From Flectobacillus major DSM 103 (GTDB lineage: Bacteria; Bacteroidota; Bacteroidia; Cytophagales; Spirosomataceae): a DNA stretch of 64,000 nt. Below, piece after piece: positions 9,317-18,172 of this stretch (its first letter is position 1; each line of letters starts with the position of its first letter). Below the pieces are notes generated by a model that saw only the letters and a list, made by a program, of their open reading frames with translations, was not told the DNA's origin and did not search any database. The stretch covers positions 4,225,812 through 4,289,811 of the forward strand of contig NZ_KE386491.1 in the NCBI RefSeq assembly GCF_000427405.1. Direction: 5' to 3'. A program made the position numbers and the translations under genes.

Positions 9317-9682
9317 ATACCGTTGTAGTGAAAATACATACCCTTGTTTAATGTATTTCCATTTTGTTTATCTGCCAAAATCAGTTTGGGTTTTAACTTC
9401 AACAGTTATATGATGAAGCTATTAAAATATGGCATTGCAACGGCAAACCGTTCGTAATTCAACCTTCTTATTACAGGTGGTAAAATTCGCTTCTTAGAGT
9501 CGAATTTTACCACTTTTTCATTTTCTAATACGCTTATAATTTACTTTGTCAAAAGTGCTAAAATCAAGTGTATCTAAAAAAGCATTTGAAAAATCTGTAA
9601 TTTTACCAAAGAAAAGACGCTATTCTGCACTTTCGGAGCTACTTTTTGGTAATCATTCACCTTCTAACGTTTGCTGCAAACA
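9317..9682. other. Intergenic region between ftsZ-like gene and recQ
   Basis: This 366-bp gap holds a possible 15-codon ORF (9410-9457) and a strong hairpin terminator (9477-9518), then AT-rich sequence that probably contains the recQ promoter. No longer gene was recognised. Confidence 0.5.
9477..9518 (+). terminator. Rho-independent terminator downstream of ftsZ-like gene
   Basis: A 13-bp perfect stem (GTGGTAAAATTCG at 9477-9489, complement at 9501-9513) with an 11-nt loop is followed by TTTTTC. It lies 160 bp after the ftsZ stop, so the transcript has an unusually long 3' part. Confidence 0.8.
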
Positions 9683-11821
9683 ATGCCACTAACAAAAGAA
9701 CAGGTACTTAAACAGTATTTTGGATATGATAAATTTAGACCTTTACAGGCCGATATTATAGATTGGGTGCTGTATGGGCAAGATTGCATGGTGCTAATGC
9801 CCACAGGTGGGGGCAAATCGCTATGTTTCCAGATTCCGGCATTGATGATGCAGGGACTCACCATTGTGATTTCGCCTTTAATTGCCCTCATGCACGACCA
9901 AGTACAGGCTTTACAAGCCAATGGTGTACCTGCCGCATATATCAACTCGTCACTTGGTAGTTCTGAAAAATCGGCTATCGAACGACAATGCCGTTCGGGC
10001 GAGCTGAAGCTCCTGTATATTTCGCCCGAAAAATTATTTGCTAATGGCTATTTAGAATGGATTAAGTCGCTCAATATTAGTATGATAGCCGTAGATGAGT
10101 CGCACTGTGTATCGGTGTGGGGGCATGACTTTCGGCCTGAGTACACACAACTTCATGTCTTGAAAACTGCTTTTCCAAGAGTACCTGTTATAGCACTAAC
10201 AGCTACCGCCGACCGTGTTACTAGAAAAGACATTCTGATGCAGTTGGGTATTCCTGATGCCCGTATTTTTATAAGTTCTTTCGATAGGCCCAACCTCTCT
10301 TTGGCTGTTCAGCCAGGCAGAAATAGGCTGAAAACTATACAGAAATTCATTGCTGAACGTCCTCGAAAAGCTGGTATAATCTATTGCCTAAGCCGAAAAA
10401 ATACCGAACAAGTCTCTGATGCCTTATTGAAAGTAGGTATATCGTCAAGGCATTATCATGCAGGTATGAGTACCGACGAAAGAGCTCAAGTACAAGACCA
10501 GTTTTTACGAGACAATATTCAGGTGATATGTGCTACAATAGCCTTCGGTATGGGTATCGACAAATCCAATGTGAGGTGGGTAATCCATTATTCGTTGCCA
10601 TCCAATATCGAAAGCTTCTATCAAGAAATTGGTAGGGCTGGTCGTGATGGCGTTCGTTCAGATACGTTGCTTTTTTATTCTTATAATGACCTTTTGGTAA
10701 GAAAAGACATGATTGCCCAGTCTGAATTACCCTTAGAAATGAAAGAGGTGCAAGGGGCAAAATTAGAAAGACTCAAGCAATACGCCGAAGCAGAAATATG
10801 CCGTCGTCGTATTCTTCTGAGTTATTTTAATGAAGAAGTAACCCACGATTGTGGAAATTGTGACGTTTGTAAAAACCCTCCTATTCGTTTTGATGCTACC
10901 GTTTTGGCACAAAAAGCCCTTTCTGCAATAGCCCGAACCAACGAGAATGTAGCTATGGGTATGCTAATTGATATTTTGAGAGGCTCAAATAACCGCAGAA
11001 TTATCGAACACAAATACCACGAAATCAAAACCTTTGGAGCAGGAAAAGACCTGAAATTTGAGGAATGGGCCGATTATCTTCAACAAATGCTCAACTCGGG
11101 TATTATGGATATTGCTTATGACGAGCAACACGTTTTCAAACTAAATAATGCTTCTTGGGCTGTTCTGAAAGAAGGCCGACAAGTACAGTTAGTTAGGTTT
11201 AGACCCTTTGAAGAAAAACAGGCCGAACGAGAAGCGAGTATTACGAAAGATAAAACCAAAAAAGAAATTATTCGGGACGAACTATTTGAACGTCTTCGAG
11301 CTTTACGAAAACGTATTGCCGATGAAAGAGATATTCCTCCTTTTGTGGTATTTTCAGATGCAACCCTTTCGGATATGGCTCAGAAAAAACCACTAAATCA
11401 AACTGAAATGCTCAATGTTTCGGGGGTCGGAGAACAAAAATACACCCAATATGGAGAAACTTTCTTGACCGAAATTCGGGCTTTTATCAAAACAATTCCC
11501 AAAAGTTCGGTAGCCGCAGGAATTAACACCGCACAATATTCGTATCAGCTTTACCAAGAAGGAAAATCATTAGAACAAATTGCTCAACAGCGAGAACTCA
11601 ATCCTGTTACTATCATATCGCATCTGATAAAACTTGAGGAAGAAGGCGTCGCTATCGACTGGTGGAAATTTATTAGTAAAAAAGAGTACTCCGATATTGT
11701 GGCCGTAGCCAATAGCTTGGGTATAAAAAAAGGGGAAGCTGTAAAACCTATTTTTGAGGCAATGAATGGAAAATACGATTATTACAAAATAAGAATAGCC
11801 TTGTCGATAAAATACCAATAA
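9683..11821 (+). CDS. recQ: ATP-dependent DNA helicase RecQ
   Basis: The ATG at 9683 is preferred over a TTG 12 bp upstream, giving about 712 residues. Motifs follow the RecQ order: Walker A PTGGGKS (about 40-46), the DESH box with the RecQ loop SVWGHDFRPEY, SAT-like LTATAD, and motif VI QEIGRAGRDG. A zinc-binding region (CRRRILLSYF, then CGNCDVC) and an RQC winged helix follow. An HRDC domain (LRALRKRIADERDIPPFVVFSD) and a C-terminal HTH_40-type segment (YQEGKSLEQIAQQRELNPVTI) complete it. It acts as a 3'-5' helicase in recombination and fork repair. The GreA-like gene starts 22 bp downstream, suggesting an operon. Confidence 0.95.
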   Translation: MPLTKEQVLKQYFGYDKFRPLQADIIDWVLYGQDCMVLMPTGGGKSLCFQIPALMMQGLTIVISPLIALMHDQVQALQANGVPAAYINSSLGSSEKSAIERQCRSGELKLLYISPEKLFANGYLEWIKSLNISMIAVDESHCVSVWGHDFRPEYTQLHVLKTAFPRVPVIALTATADRVTRKDILMQLGIPDARIFISSFDRPNLSLAVQPGRNRLKTIQKFIAERPRKAGIIYCLSRKNTEQVSDALLKVGISSRHYHAGMSTDERAQVQDQFLRDNIQVICATIAFGMGIDKSNVRWVIHYSLPSNIESFYQEIGRAGRDGVRSDTLLFYSYNDLLVRKDMIAQSELPLEMKEVQGAKLERLKQYAEAEICRRRILLSYFNEEVTHDCGNCDVCKNPPIRFDATVLAQKALSAIARTNENVAMGMLIDILRGSNNRRIIEHKYHEIKTFGAGKDLKFEEWADYLQQMLNSGIMDIAYDEQHVFKLNNASWAVLKEGRQVQLVRFRPFEEKQAEREASITKDKTKKEIIRDELFERLRALRKRIADERDIPPFVVFSDATLSDMAQKKPLNQTEMLNVSGVGEQKYTQYGETFLTEIRAFIKTIPKSSVAAGINTAQYSYQLYQEGKSLEQIAQQRELNPVTIISHLIKLEEEGVAIDWWKFISKKEYSDIVAVANSLGIKKGEAVKPIFEAMNGKYDYYKIRIALSIKYQ

Positions 11822-11843
11822 TATACCAATAGCTCAAGAAATA

Positions 11844-12287
11844 GTGAAAGAACAAGTATTAGAAAAAATAAAGGCCCAAATAGAGGAGCGAATGAATACT
11901 TCTTGGGAAGCTATGCAGGCAGCACAGGCTTCGGCCAATGAAGAAAGCAAAAGCTCGGCTGGTGACAAATATGAAACTGCCCGTGCTATGGGGCAGCTCG
12001 ACCGCGATATGCACGCTCGACAATACGAACAAGCCCGACAAGAACGTGTGATTATTGAACGCATAGATGCCAATTTGATACTCAAACAAGGCTCGTTGGG
12101 AGCATTGATAACTACCTCGATGGGTATTTTTTTCTTGGCTGTTAGCGTAGGGCAAATCAAGATTGAGAATCAAATAGTGATGGTGGTATCGCCACAGTCG
12201 CCTATTGGTAGTATTCTTATGGGAAAGAAGGTTGGAGATACGTTTGAGTTTCGAGGAAAAAACTGTGTAATAGAACAACTCCAATAA
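11844..12287 (+). CDS. GreA/GreB C-terminal-like protein of unknown function
   Basis: The start is a GTG at 11844; no upstream ATG fits. The 147-residue protein has a charged, helical N-terminal part (about 1-75), resembling the Gre coiled coil in outline. Its C-terminal segment SPIGSILMGKKVGDTFEFRGK closely resembles the end of the GreA/GreB C-terminal domain. Gre factors bind RNA polymerase and rescue stalled transcription; here the two acidic tip residues of true GreA are not evident, so a role in RNAP binding is inference. It follows recQ by 22 bp. Confidence 0.7.
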   Translation: MKEQVLEKIKAQIEERMNTSWEAMQAAQASANEESKSSAGDKYETARAMGQLDRDMHARQYEQARQERVIIERIDANLILKQGSLGALITTSMGIFFLAVSVGQIKIENQIVMVVSPQSPIGSILMGKKVGDTFEFRGKNCVIEQLQ

Positions 12288-12437
12288 ACAAATACCGTTG
12301 CACAATTACTAAAAACTCCCTACAAATACCGATAGCTTAAAAAGCCAATGTCAATATCTTGGCAAAATAAAATATCAATCATTTACTCAATAAAAGCCAT
12401 ATTGGTTGATTCAAAACTATTTAACTACAGAAAAAAC

Positions 12438-13385
12438 ATGCAAAATTCAAGAAGAGACTTTTTGAAAAATATATCCCTCAGTGCATTGGCTATGGGTATT
12501 GGTTCGGGTGATTTATTGGCAATAAACGAAGTTGAACATTCTTCAAAACTGTTTTTTGAAATATCACTTGCCGAGTGGTCGTTGCACAAAGCTATTTTTG
12601 GAGGAAAACTAAGTAATCTTGATTTTCCAAAATATGCAAAAACAGAATTTGGTTTAGAGATAGTGGAATATGTCAATCAGTTTTTTCCAGATAAAGCCAA
12701 AGATAAAAAGTATCTGAAAGAACTACTGACAAGGTCGCAAGATGCAGGTGTGCGAAATCACTTGATTATGATCGACAACGAAGGCGAGCTAGGAGAGGTC
12801 GATGCCAAAAAACGATTGAAAAATGTAGAAAATCATTATAAATGGGTTGAAGCTGCTCAGCTATTAGGATGTAAAACCATTCGGGTAAATTCAAGGGGCG
12901 AAGGCTCGCCCGAAGAAGTGGCCAAGCGTTGTGTAGAAAGTTTAAGAAAATTGAGCGAGTTTGGTCAGCAACACAATATCAATATTATTGTCGAAAATCA
13001 TGGAGGATATTCAGCTAATGGAGCATGGTTATCTAGTATCATGAAAAATGTTGGACTCAAAAATTGCGGTACATTACCTGACTTTGGTAATTTTTGTTTG
13101 AAATGGAGTGGCGAAGAGTGGCATAGCCAATGTAAAGAACAATACGACCCCTACAAAGGAACAGCCGAAATGATGCCTTATGCCAAAGGCGTAAGTGCCA
13201 AAACGTTCAATTTTGATGCAAAGGGAAACGAAATAGATATTGATTATGTAAAAATGATGAAAATAATCAAAACATCAGGTTTCAAAGGTATTATTGGTAT
13301 TGAGTATGAAGGTGACAAAATAGGAGAAATAGAGGGTATCAAGAAAACCATTGCATTATTGAAAAAAGCGACAGCACAAGTTTAG
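12438..13385 (+). CDS. Tat-exported TIM-barrel protein (sugar isomerase/epimerase-like), copy 2
   Basis: The start at 12438 is chosen over an in-frame ATG at 12348, because it puts the Tat motif NSRRDFLKN at residues 3-11 exactly as in copy 1. The 315-residue protein follows copy 1 (4460-5416) along its whole length, with shared blocks such as FFEISLAEWSLHKAIFGG, VENHGGYSANG and CGTLPDFGNFC. It is probably a metal-dependent isomerase or epimerase in the periplasm. The substrate is unknown. It is followed by a bidirectional terminator shared with the DUF721 gene. Confidence 0.88.
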   Translation: MQNSRRDFLKNISLSALAMGIGSGDLLAINEVEHSSKLFFEISLAEWSLHKAIFGGKLSNLDFPKYAKTEFGLEIVEYVNQFFPDKAKDKKYLKELLTRSQDAGVRNHLIMIDNEGELGEVDAKKRLKNVENHYKWVEAAQLLGCKTIRVNSRGEGSPEEVAKRCVESLRKLSEFGQQHNINIIVENHGGYSANGAWLSSIMKNVGLKNCGTLPDFGNFCLKWSGEEWHSQCKEQYDPYKGTAEMMPYAKGVSAKTFNFDAKGNEIDIDYVKMMKIIKTSGFKGIIGIEYEGDKIGEIEGIKKTIALLKKATAQV

Positions 13386-13390
13386 TATAG

Positions 13391-13430
13391 AACAGTAGGT
13401 GATTATCCATTGGTATAATCACCTATTGTT
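13391..13430. terminator. Bidirectional terminator between TIM-barrel copy 2 and DUF721 gene
   Basis: Arms 13391-13406 and 13415-13430 pair over 16 positions with a single G-T wobble. The hairpin sits exactly between two converging genes and overlaps the DUF721 stop. Confidence 0.8.
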
Positions 13431-13755
13431 ATAAAAATACCACCTCACTAATAAGCTCAGCACCGATTTCCTGATTAATAAGGGTGATAATTTTATGTTT
13501 GGCCATAAGTAATTCATTTCTAAGAGGAGCCGAATCTAAGGCAATAAACAATTTTCCCTCCTTTACATAGATTTGGGTTGTACGCACCGCAATAGGCGAA
13601 CCCATGATTTTCTCCCAATGAGCCGCAATATAAGTCTCATCAAACTTAGTACGAAGCCTATAAAATTCCAACATCTCATCAATAGCCTCTTTCAAAGAAG
13701 AAGACGTTGTTTTTCTTTTCGCATTTTCACGACTATATTGATAATATTGTGCCAT
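13429..13755 (-). CDS. DUF721/DciA-like protein
   Basis: The start is set at 13755 (MAQYYQYSRENAKRK), not at the longer in-frame ATG at 13845. A -7 element (TACCTTTG on the minus strand, 13777-13784) lies just upstream of 13755, and the longer N-terminus would overlap the neighbour's promoter. The 108-residue protein has the DUF721 pattern, with WEKIMGSPIAVRTTQIYVKEGKLFIALDSAPLRNELLMAK split by strands and helices. The family includes DciA, which loads the DnaB helicase in bacteria lacking DnaC. Small size and context fit, but the role here is inferred from the family. Confidence 0.85.
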   Translation of the reverse strand: MAQYYQYSRENAKRKTTSSSLKEAIDEMLEFYRLRTKFDETYIAAHWEKIMGSPIAVRTTQIYVKEGKLFIALDSAPLRNELLMAKHKIITLINQEIGAELISEVVFL

Positions 13756-13797
13756 TTTCGTTGATTGTTTAAAAACCAAAGGTACATTATAAGCACA

Positions 13798-13805
13798 TAA
13801 TTTTG
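13798..13805 (+). promoter_or_regulatory. -7 promoter element for the 13844 gene
   Basis: TAATTTTG matches TAnnTTTG, 38 bp before the ATG at 13844. It supports that start over the ATG at 13814, which would be almost leaderless. Confidence 0.45.
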
Positions 13806-13843
13806 GTGATATAATGGCAAGATATAATAAAAAAATACCCATC

Positions 13844-14245
13844 ATGAAATTATTAATGCTTTACATTCAGATAACACCAAGCCTCGAAACAGTCCGTTTT
13901 CAGAATCCACTATTGGGTTATTTATCCAATAATATTACAGATTTTACGGTATACGATGTCGATAATCATTCAGAAGGATTGGTCATAGAATACGCCAAAC
14001 GCTTAATCCGAGAAGCCGAAAATATCATTGTTTTACTAGATGCCCAAGCCAGTGGACAGCTCAAAGGAGTTACTAATTTACTGACACAATTAGCTGATAA
14101 ATCAGAAAATACGAGTGTTGTATACCAAGGAGAGCATGAGGGTTTGAAAAAAATGATAAGTATTTTTACTCATATATACAATATTGGAAATACTTACGAT
14201 TTAGACGAAATAGCAAGAATCCTTGATAAGATTTACCCGAAATAA
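13844..14245 (+). CDS. Hypothetical protein, about 133 residues
   Basis: No family is recognised. The protein starts MKLLMLYIQITPSLETV and alternates strands and helices. The segment EAENIIVLLDAQASGQLKGV looks like the core of a small Rossmann-like or toprim-like alpha/beta fold, and there is no signal peptide or membrane segment. An in-frame ATG at 13814 is an alternative start. It is transcribed divergently from the DUF721 gene; the two might share regulation. Confidence 0.65.
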   Translation: MKLLMLYIQITPSLETVRFQNPLLGYLSNNITDFTVYDVDNHSEGLVIEYAKRLIREAENIIVLLDAQASGQLKGVTNLLTQLADKSENTSVVYQGEHEGLKKMISIFTHIYNIGNTYDLDEIARILDKIYPK

Positions 14246-14549
14246 GATATTGCTTAAAAAATTATACATTTTCTTGTAAAAATCAAATTCTTTGAAAAGT
14301 ACATTGAAAAAGACCTATTAAGGTATAAAATATTAACATAATACAATGTTGTATGATTAATGAATAATTTGTTAAAAAAAACTTGATGTACAAGTTGTAA
14401 AAATTGAGAGAATTTTATGTTAGTTTTGTCATTACTAGAAAACATACAACAATCGAAATAATCTTTTGTATCTAAAGAGTTTTCTATAGATTTATTTTAA
14501 AAAATCACCTAAAAATTGTTTTTTAACTTAAACCCAAATTACCAAACTA
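14246..14549. other. Promoter region of the ExbB/ExbD/TonB cluster
   Basis: A 304-bp AT-rich gap with no ORF. It includes a candidate promoter: TTG at 14395-14397, a 23-bp spacer and TAGTTTTG at 14421-14428, within the N17-23 range described for Flavobacterium promoters. Transcription would start about 115 bp before the exbB ATG, leaving a long untranslated leader. Confidence 0.55.
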
Positions 14550-15392
14550 ATGAGTACACAACAAGCAAAACCAGCTGCTCCAAAGCCAGCAGCACCAGCA
14601 AACAAAAAGTCAGGCGGTATTCCAGCAGGAGTTATTCTCCTAATCCTTTTTGGCGTTGCATTATGTCTTTACAAATTTGTAATGGGAGATCCATCACACT
14701 TTGAAAACAACAACCCAGAAGGGCACCCAATCCCAGGCGATTACTTCGGTATCGTTTACAAAGGAGGCGTTATCGTACCAGTATTGATGACATGTTTCCT
14801 TACTGCATTAACATTCTCAATTGAGCGTATTCTTACAATCAGCAAGGCAAAAGGAACAGGTGACATCAACGCATTCGTTCGTAAAATCCAAGCTCTTCTT
14901 GACAAAGATGATGTTGAGGCTGCATTGAAAGAGTGTGACAAACAAAAAGGTTCAGTAGGTAATGTTACATTAGCTGCTGTTAAAAAGTACAAGCAATTGT
15001 CTACAGATGCTTCTTTAGACAAAGAACAAAAATTAGCTGCTCTTAGCAAAGAGGTTGAAGAAGCTACTTCATTGGAATTGCCAATGTTGGAGAAAAACCT
15101 TACAATCATTGCAACATTAGCGTCAGTATCAACCCTTATCGGTCTATTAGGAACGGTAATCGGTATGATTAAAGCGTTCTCGGCTCTTGGTAACTCAGGA
15201 GGTTCAACAGATTCAACAGCTCTTGCAAACGGTATCTCTGAAGCCCTTGTAAACACTGCATTGGGTATCGGTTCTTCGGCTATTTGTATCATTGCTTATA
15301 ACTTCTTCACTTCGAAAATTGACGAATTGACATATAGCATCGATGAAATTGGCTTGAGCGTTAACCAAAATTATGCTGCTCACCATAATTAA
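14550..15392 (+). CDS. exbB: MotA/TolQ/ExbB proton-channel family protein (ExbB)
   Basis: This 280-residue inner-membrane protein begins with an Ala/Pro/Lys-rich cytoplasmic tail and has TM segments near 27-43, 68-92 and two at the C-terminal half. The TolQ/ExbB signature is GLLGTVIGMIKAFSAL, with the second channel helix in ALVNTALGIGSSAICIIAYNFF. ExbB pentamers around ExbD turn the proton gradient into motion that drives TonB-dependent outer-membrane uptake. It heads the ExbB-ExbD-ExbD-TonB series on the plus strand. Confidence 0.93.
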   Translation: MSTQQAKPAAPKPAAPANKKSGGIPAGVILLILFGVALCLYKFVMGDPSHFENNNPEGHPIPGDYFGIVYKGGVIVPVLMTCFLTALTFSIERILTISKAKGTGDINAFVRKIQALLDKDDVEAALKECDKQKGSVGNVTLAAVKKYKQLSTDASLDKEQKLAALSKEVEEATSLELPMLEKNLTIIATLASVSTLIGLLGTVIGMIKAFSALGNSGGSTDSTALANGISEALVNTALGIGSSAICIIAYNFFTSKIDELTYSIDEIGLSVNQNYAAHHN

Positions 15393-15498
15393 TAGTTTGA
15401 AAATTGGGCAATTTGAAAATCTGAAGAGTTAATCTTCGTGTTACCCTAATTATTATTTTCAAATTTTAGTTTTCTCAAATTTTCAAATTTTAATCATT

Positions 15499-16107
15499 AT
15501 GCCAAAGGTAAAAGCAAAAAGACAGAGTGTGTCTTTGGATATGACAGCGATGTGTGATGTGGCATTCTTGTTACTCACCTTCTTCATGTTGACGGCAAAA
15601 TTCCGTCCAGAAGAGGCTGTTACCATTACACCTCCTACGTCGATCTCTGAAAAAGCCCTAAGCACTGAAAAAGGAGTAATCACCATTTCAGTAGCTACTG
15701 ATGGTAAAATTTTCATGGGAACTGACGACAAGGAAGCACAACAGTTGATGTTGGAAAGAATGGCAAATCGTCTTGGTATTCCAGTTTCGGCTACAATGCA
15801 GAAAAACTTTATGGCTTCTGAAATTGTAGGCTATCCGGCTGGTGCAATGAAACAAGTGTTGGAAGAAAAACCATCTAACTGGAAAGCAAAAGGATACTAC
15901 ACAGGTATTCCATGCGACTCAGTGAACAACGAGCTATTTCTGTGGGTAACTTATGCTAAATTGGCTAACCCAGGTTTGACAGTAGCGATTAAAGGTGATG
16001 GCAATTCGAACTACAAAGTGTTCAACCAAGTCGTGGGTACTTTACAGCAACAAAACATCAACGTTTTCCAGTTGGTAACTGGTCCTGAAAACAAACCCAG
16101 AAATTAA
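15499..16107 (+). CDS. exbD: ExbD/TolR-family biopolymer transport protein, first copy
   Basis: The 202-residue protein has the ExbD plan: a short basic N-terminus, VSLDMTAMCDVAFLLLTFFMLTAKF as the single TM helix with its channel Asp (about residue 20), and a periplasmic domain. It is longer than a typical 140-residue ExbD because of an insert in the periplasmic region (about 85-150). It probably partners ExbB as the proton-carrying subunit. The following gene encodes a second, more typical ExbD. Confidence 0.92.
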   Translation: MPKVKAKRQSVSLDMTAMCDVAFLLLTFFMLTAKFRPEEAVTITPPTSISEKALSTEKGVITISVATDGKIFMGTDDKEAQQLMLERMANRLGIPVSATMQKNFMASEIVGYPAGAMKQVLEEKPSNWKAKGYYTGIPCDSVNNELFLWVTYAKLANPGLTVAIKGDGNSNYKVFNQVVGTLQQQNINVFQLVTGPENKPRN

Positions 16108-16227
16108 TTAAGTTGTACTCAGTAGTTTATTAACCCTGCCCTGCATTGTGGGGTAGGGTACTCATAAACTTCGCAAGGCAATTAAATTGATATCAGCTTT
16201 AACAACTATTAAACTACTCAAAAGACT

Positions 16228-16740
16228 ATGGCAGAAATAGACCAGTCCGGTGGGGGTAAAGGTGGTAAAAAGCGTAGTAAGAAAGCGTCAACCAAAATTG
16301 ACATGACACCAATGGTGGACTTAGGCTTCTTACTAATCACCTTCTTTATGCTAACAACTACGTTGGCAAAGCCCGTGACAATGCAGCTAAGCATGCCTGA
16401 TAAAACTGAGACAAAAGATACGTCTCCTGTAAAATTGTCTGAAACCTTAACAGTATGCCCTGACGAAAATAAGGTGTATTACTACCAAGGTATTCCAGGT
16501 GCGTCTGACGCAGTTTTACAAGTTACTGATTACTCAGATAAAGGCATCAGACAAATATTATTTGATTTTAAGAAAAGAATTGGTAATAACTTCACTATCG
16601 TTATTAAAGCAACCAAAGGTGCTAAATACAAAAATATGGTGGATATGCTAGATGAATGTGCTATTACAGACAACAAGCGTTATGCCCTTCTTGAAATCGA
16701 CCCTGCTACTGAAGAGATGATTAAAAAGTCTGGTAAGTAG
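16228..16740 (+). CDS. exbD: ExbD/TolR-family biopolymer transport protein, second copy
   Basis: The 170-residue protein has a Gly/Lys/Ser-rich start, then KIDMTPMVDLGFLLITFFMLTTTL as the ExbD transmembrane signature with the conserved Asp. A periplasmic domain follows. Two ExbD genes behind one ExbB is a common arrangement in Bacteroidota and suggests a heteromeric ExbD dimer. It lies 120 bp after the first exbD. Confidence 0.92.
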   Translation: MAEIDQSGGGKGGKKRSKKASTKIDMTPMVDLGFLLITFFMLTTTLAKPVTMQLSMPDKTETKDTSPVKLSETLTVCPDENKVYYYQGIPGASDAVLQVTDYSDKGIRQILFDFKKRIGNNFTIVIKATKGAKYKNMVDMLDECAITDNKRYALLEIDPATEEMIKKSGK

Positions 16741-16857
16741 AAGTAAAGAAATTAAAATAAAACTAACAGATTAGTTGTATAACTAAAAAAATAGTTTTAT
16801 CTTAGTTCTGTAATTCTGAAAACAAGGAATTTCAACAGAGTTAACTTAACGAGAAAT

Positions 16858-17688
16858 ATGTCAAACGTAATTAGCCCAAATGCAACGCTTGATGACATAA
16901 TTTTCAAGGATAAGAACAAAGAATACGGTGCTTATTTTTTGAGAAAAAATTATCAAACTGTCGTCAAGAGGTCAGTAATGATAGGCTCAGCTCTCTTCGC
17001 TAGTGCGCTTGCTCTCCCTTTTATCGTGAGCAGTTTGACGCCAAAACAAGATGAGAAGCGAGAGGTGCTTGCTGAGGTGATGAAGGTGGATACTCCACCT
17101 AAAAATGAGGTGAAACCACCACCACCACCACCACCGCCGCCACCACCACCACAAGATATTCCTAAGGTAACAACTACTAAGTTCTTACCACCAGAAATCA
17201 AACGTGATGAGGAAGTGCAAAAACCTGAACCTCCACCAGAAGAGGTAAGAGGTAACACTGCTAGTGAAACTGTAAAAGGTACAACAGACGACATCGCTCC
17301 TCCTGTTGACCCTGATGCAAGACCTGCAAAAGAAGAAGCTCCTGTTGAACCACCAAAGCCTGTTGAAGAGGAAATCTTTACAGCGGTTGAACAAAATGCT
17401 GAATTCCCAGGTGGTATCGGTGCCTTTGCAAAATTCTTGCAGAAAAACCTTAAATACCCTGCGGCTGCTCAACGTGCCAACGTACAAGGTAAAGTTTACG
17501 TTCAGTTCGTTGTAAATACAGATGGTTCTATCCAGAACGTTGATGTATTGAAGTCTGTAGGTTTTGGTTGCGACGAAGAAGCTGTTCGTGTAATCAAAAT
17601 GGTTCCGAAATGGAATCCTGGTAAGCAGTCAGGACGTGCTGTTCGTTCTAGATTTACAGTACCTATCAACTTCGTATTGTCGGAGTAG
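16858..17688 (+). CDS. tonB: TonB-family energy transducer
   Basis: The 276-residue protein has a short cytoplasmic part with the KNKEYGAYFLRKNY motif common in Bacteroidota TonBs, one TM helix (about 40-60) and a proline-rich spacer with a 12-proline run (about 87-98). The C-terminal TonB domain runs from AEFPGGIGAF to the end. It spans the periplasm and pulls on TonB-dependent receptors using ExbB/ExbD. It is followed by a terminator, so exbB-exbD-exbD-tonB is the core operon. Confidence 0.93.
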   Translation: MSNVISPNATLDDIIFKDKNKEYGAYFLRKNYQTVVKRSVMIGSALFASALALPFIVSSLTPKQDEKREVLAEVMKVDTPPKNEVKPPPPPPPPPPPPQDIPKVTTTKFLPPEIKRDEEVQKPEPPPEEVRGNTASETVKGTTDDIAPPVDPDARPAKEEAPVEPPKPVEEEIFTAVEQNAEFPGGIGAFAKFLQKNLKYPAAAQRANVQGKVYVQFVVNTDGSIQNVDVLKSVGFGCDEEAVRVIKMVPKWNPGKQSGRAVRSRFTVPINFVLSE

Positions 17689-17717
17689 TTTGGTATGTAA
17701 TCATATCTTACAATTTT

Positions 17718-17750
17718 GAAACCTGTCAGGAAACTGGCAGGTTTCATTTT
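17718..17750 (+). terminator. Terminator after tonB
   Basis: Arms GAAACCTGTCAG (17718-17729) and CTGGCAGGTTTC (17734-17745) pair with one wobble and are followed by a T-rich tail. Read-through to the next gene, 32 bp away, is possible. Confidence 0.75.
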
Positions 17751-17776
17751 TCAGAGGGAGTCAAACAAAAATTCTT

Positions 17777-18064
17777 ATGCCCAGAAGAGAATCTCAGAAA
17801 TTATTCCAACAATCGGTCATTATTATTAGTGCATTGATGTCTTTGGCCTATGTTGGCATTGGAATATTCTTAGTTATTTTTCCGAAATCAGCTTTTGCTC
17901 AGGTATTTTTCCCTTCCGATTGGTGGTCTTATGCTTGGGGAGCGGTTTTAATTATTTATGGTATTTATAGAGGGTGGAGAGCGTATGAAAAGTATAAAGA
18001 GGATTCGTCCGACGATGAGGACGACACCACACAGTATCGTTATTATGATGGGAAAAAAGGCTAG
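17777..18064 (+). CDS. Small two-TM membrane protein of unknown function
   Basis: The 95-residue protein has a basic N-terminus, two hydrophobic helices (about 15-38 and 50-64) and a charged tail with an Asp/Glu run (DSSDDEDDT). No named family is recognised. Its conserved-looking place between TonB and the PstS-like lipoprotein suggests an accessory envelope role, which is inference only. Confidence 0.75.
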   Translation: MPRRESQKLFQQSVIIISALMSLAYVGIGIFLVIFPKSAFAQVFFPSDWWSYAWGAVLIIYGIYRGWRAYEKYKEDSSDDEDDTTQYRYYDGKKG

Positions 18065-18172
18065 GGCTTATTGCTTAGGCAGATAAGTATTGGTAAAAAC
18101 ATTATTACGCTGAAAGTATATCGAAGCATTTTACCGCTTCGTTAATGATATAAATCTCAAAAAATTAAAGCC

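Noticed and set aside
17119-17152. CCA/CCG microsatellite
   Set aside because: It encodes the normal proline-rich spacer of TonB and needs no other explanation.
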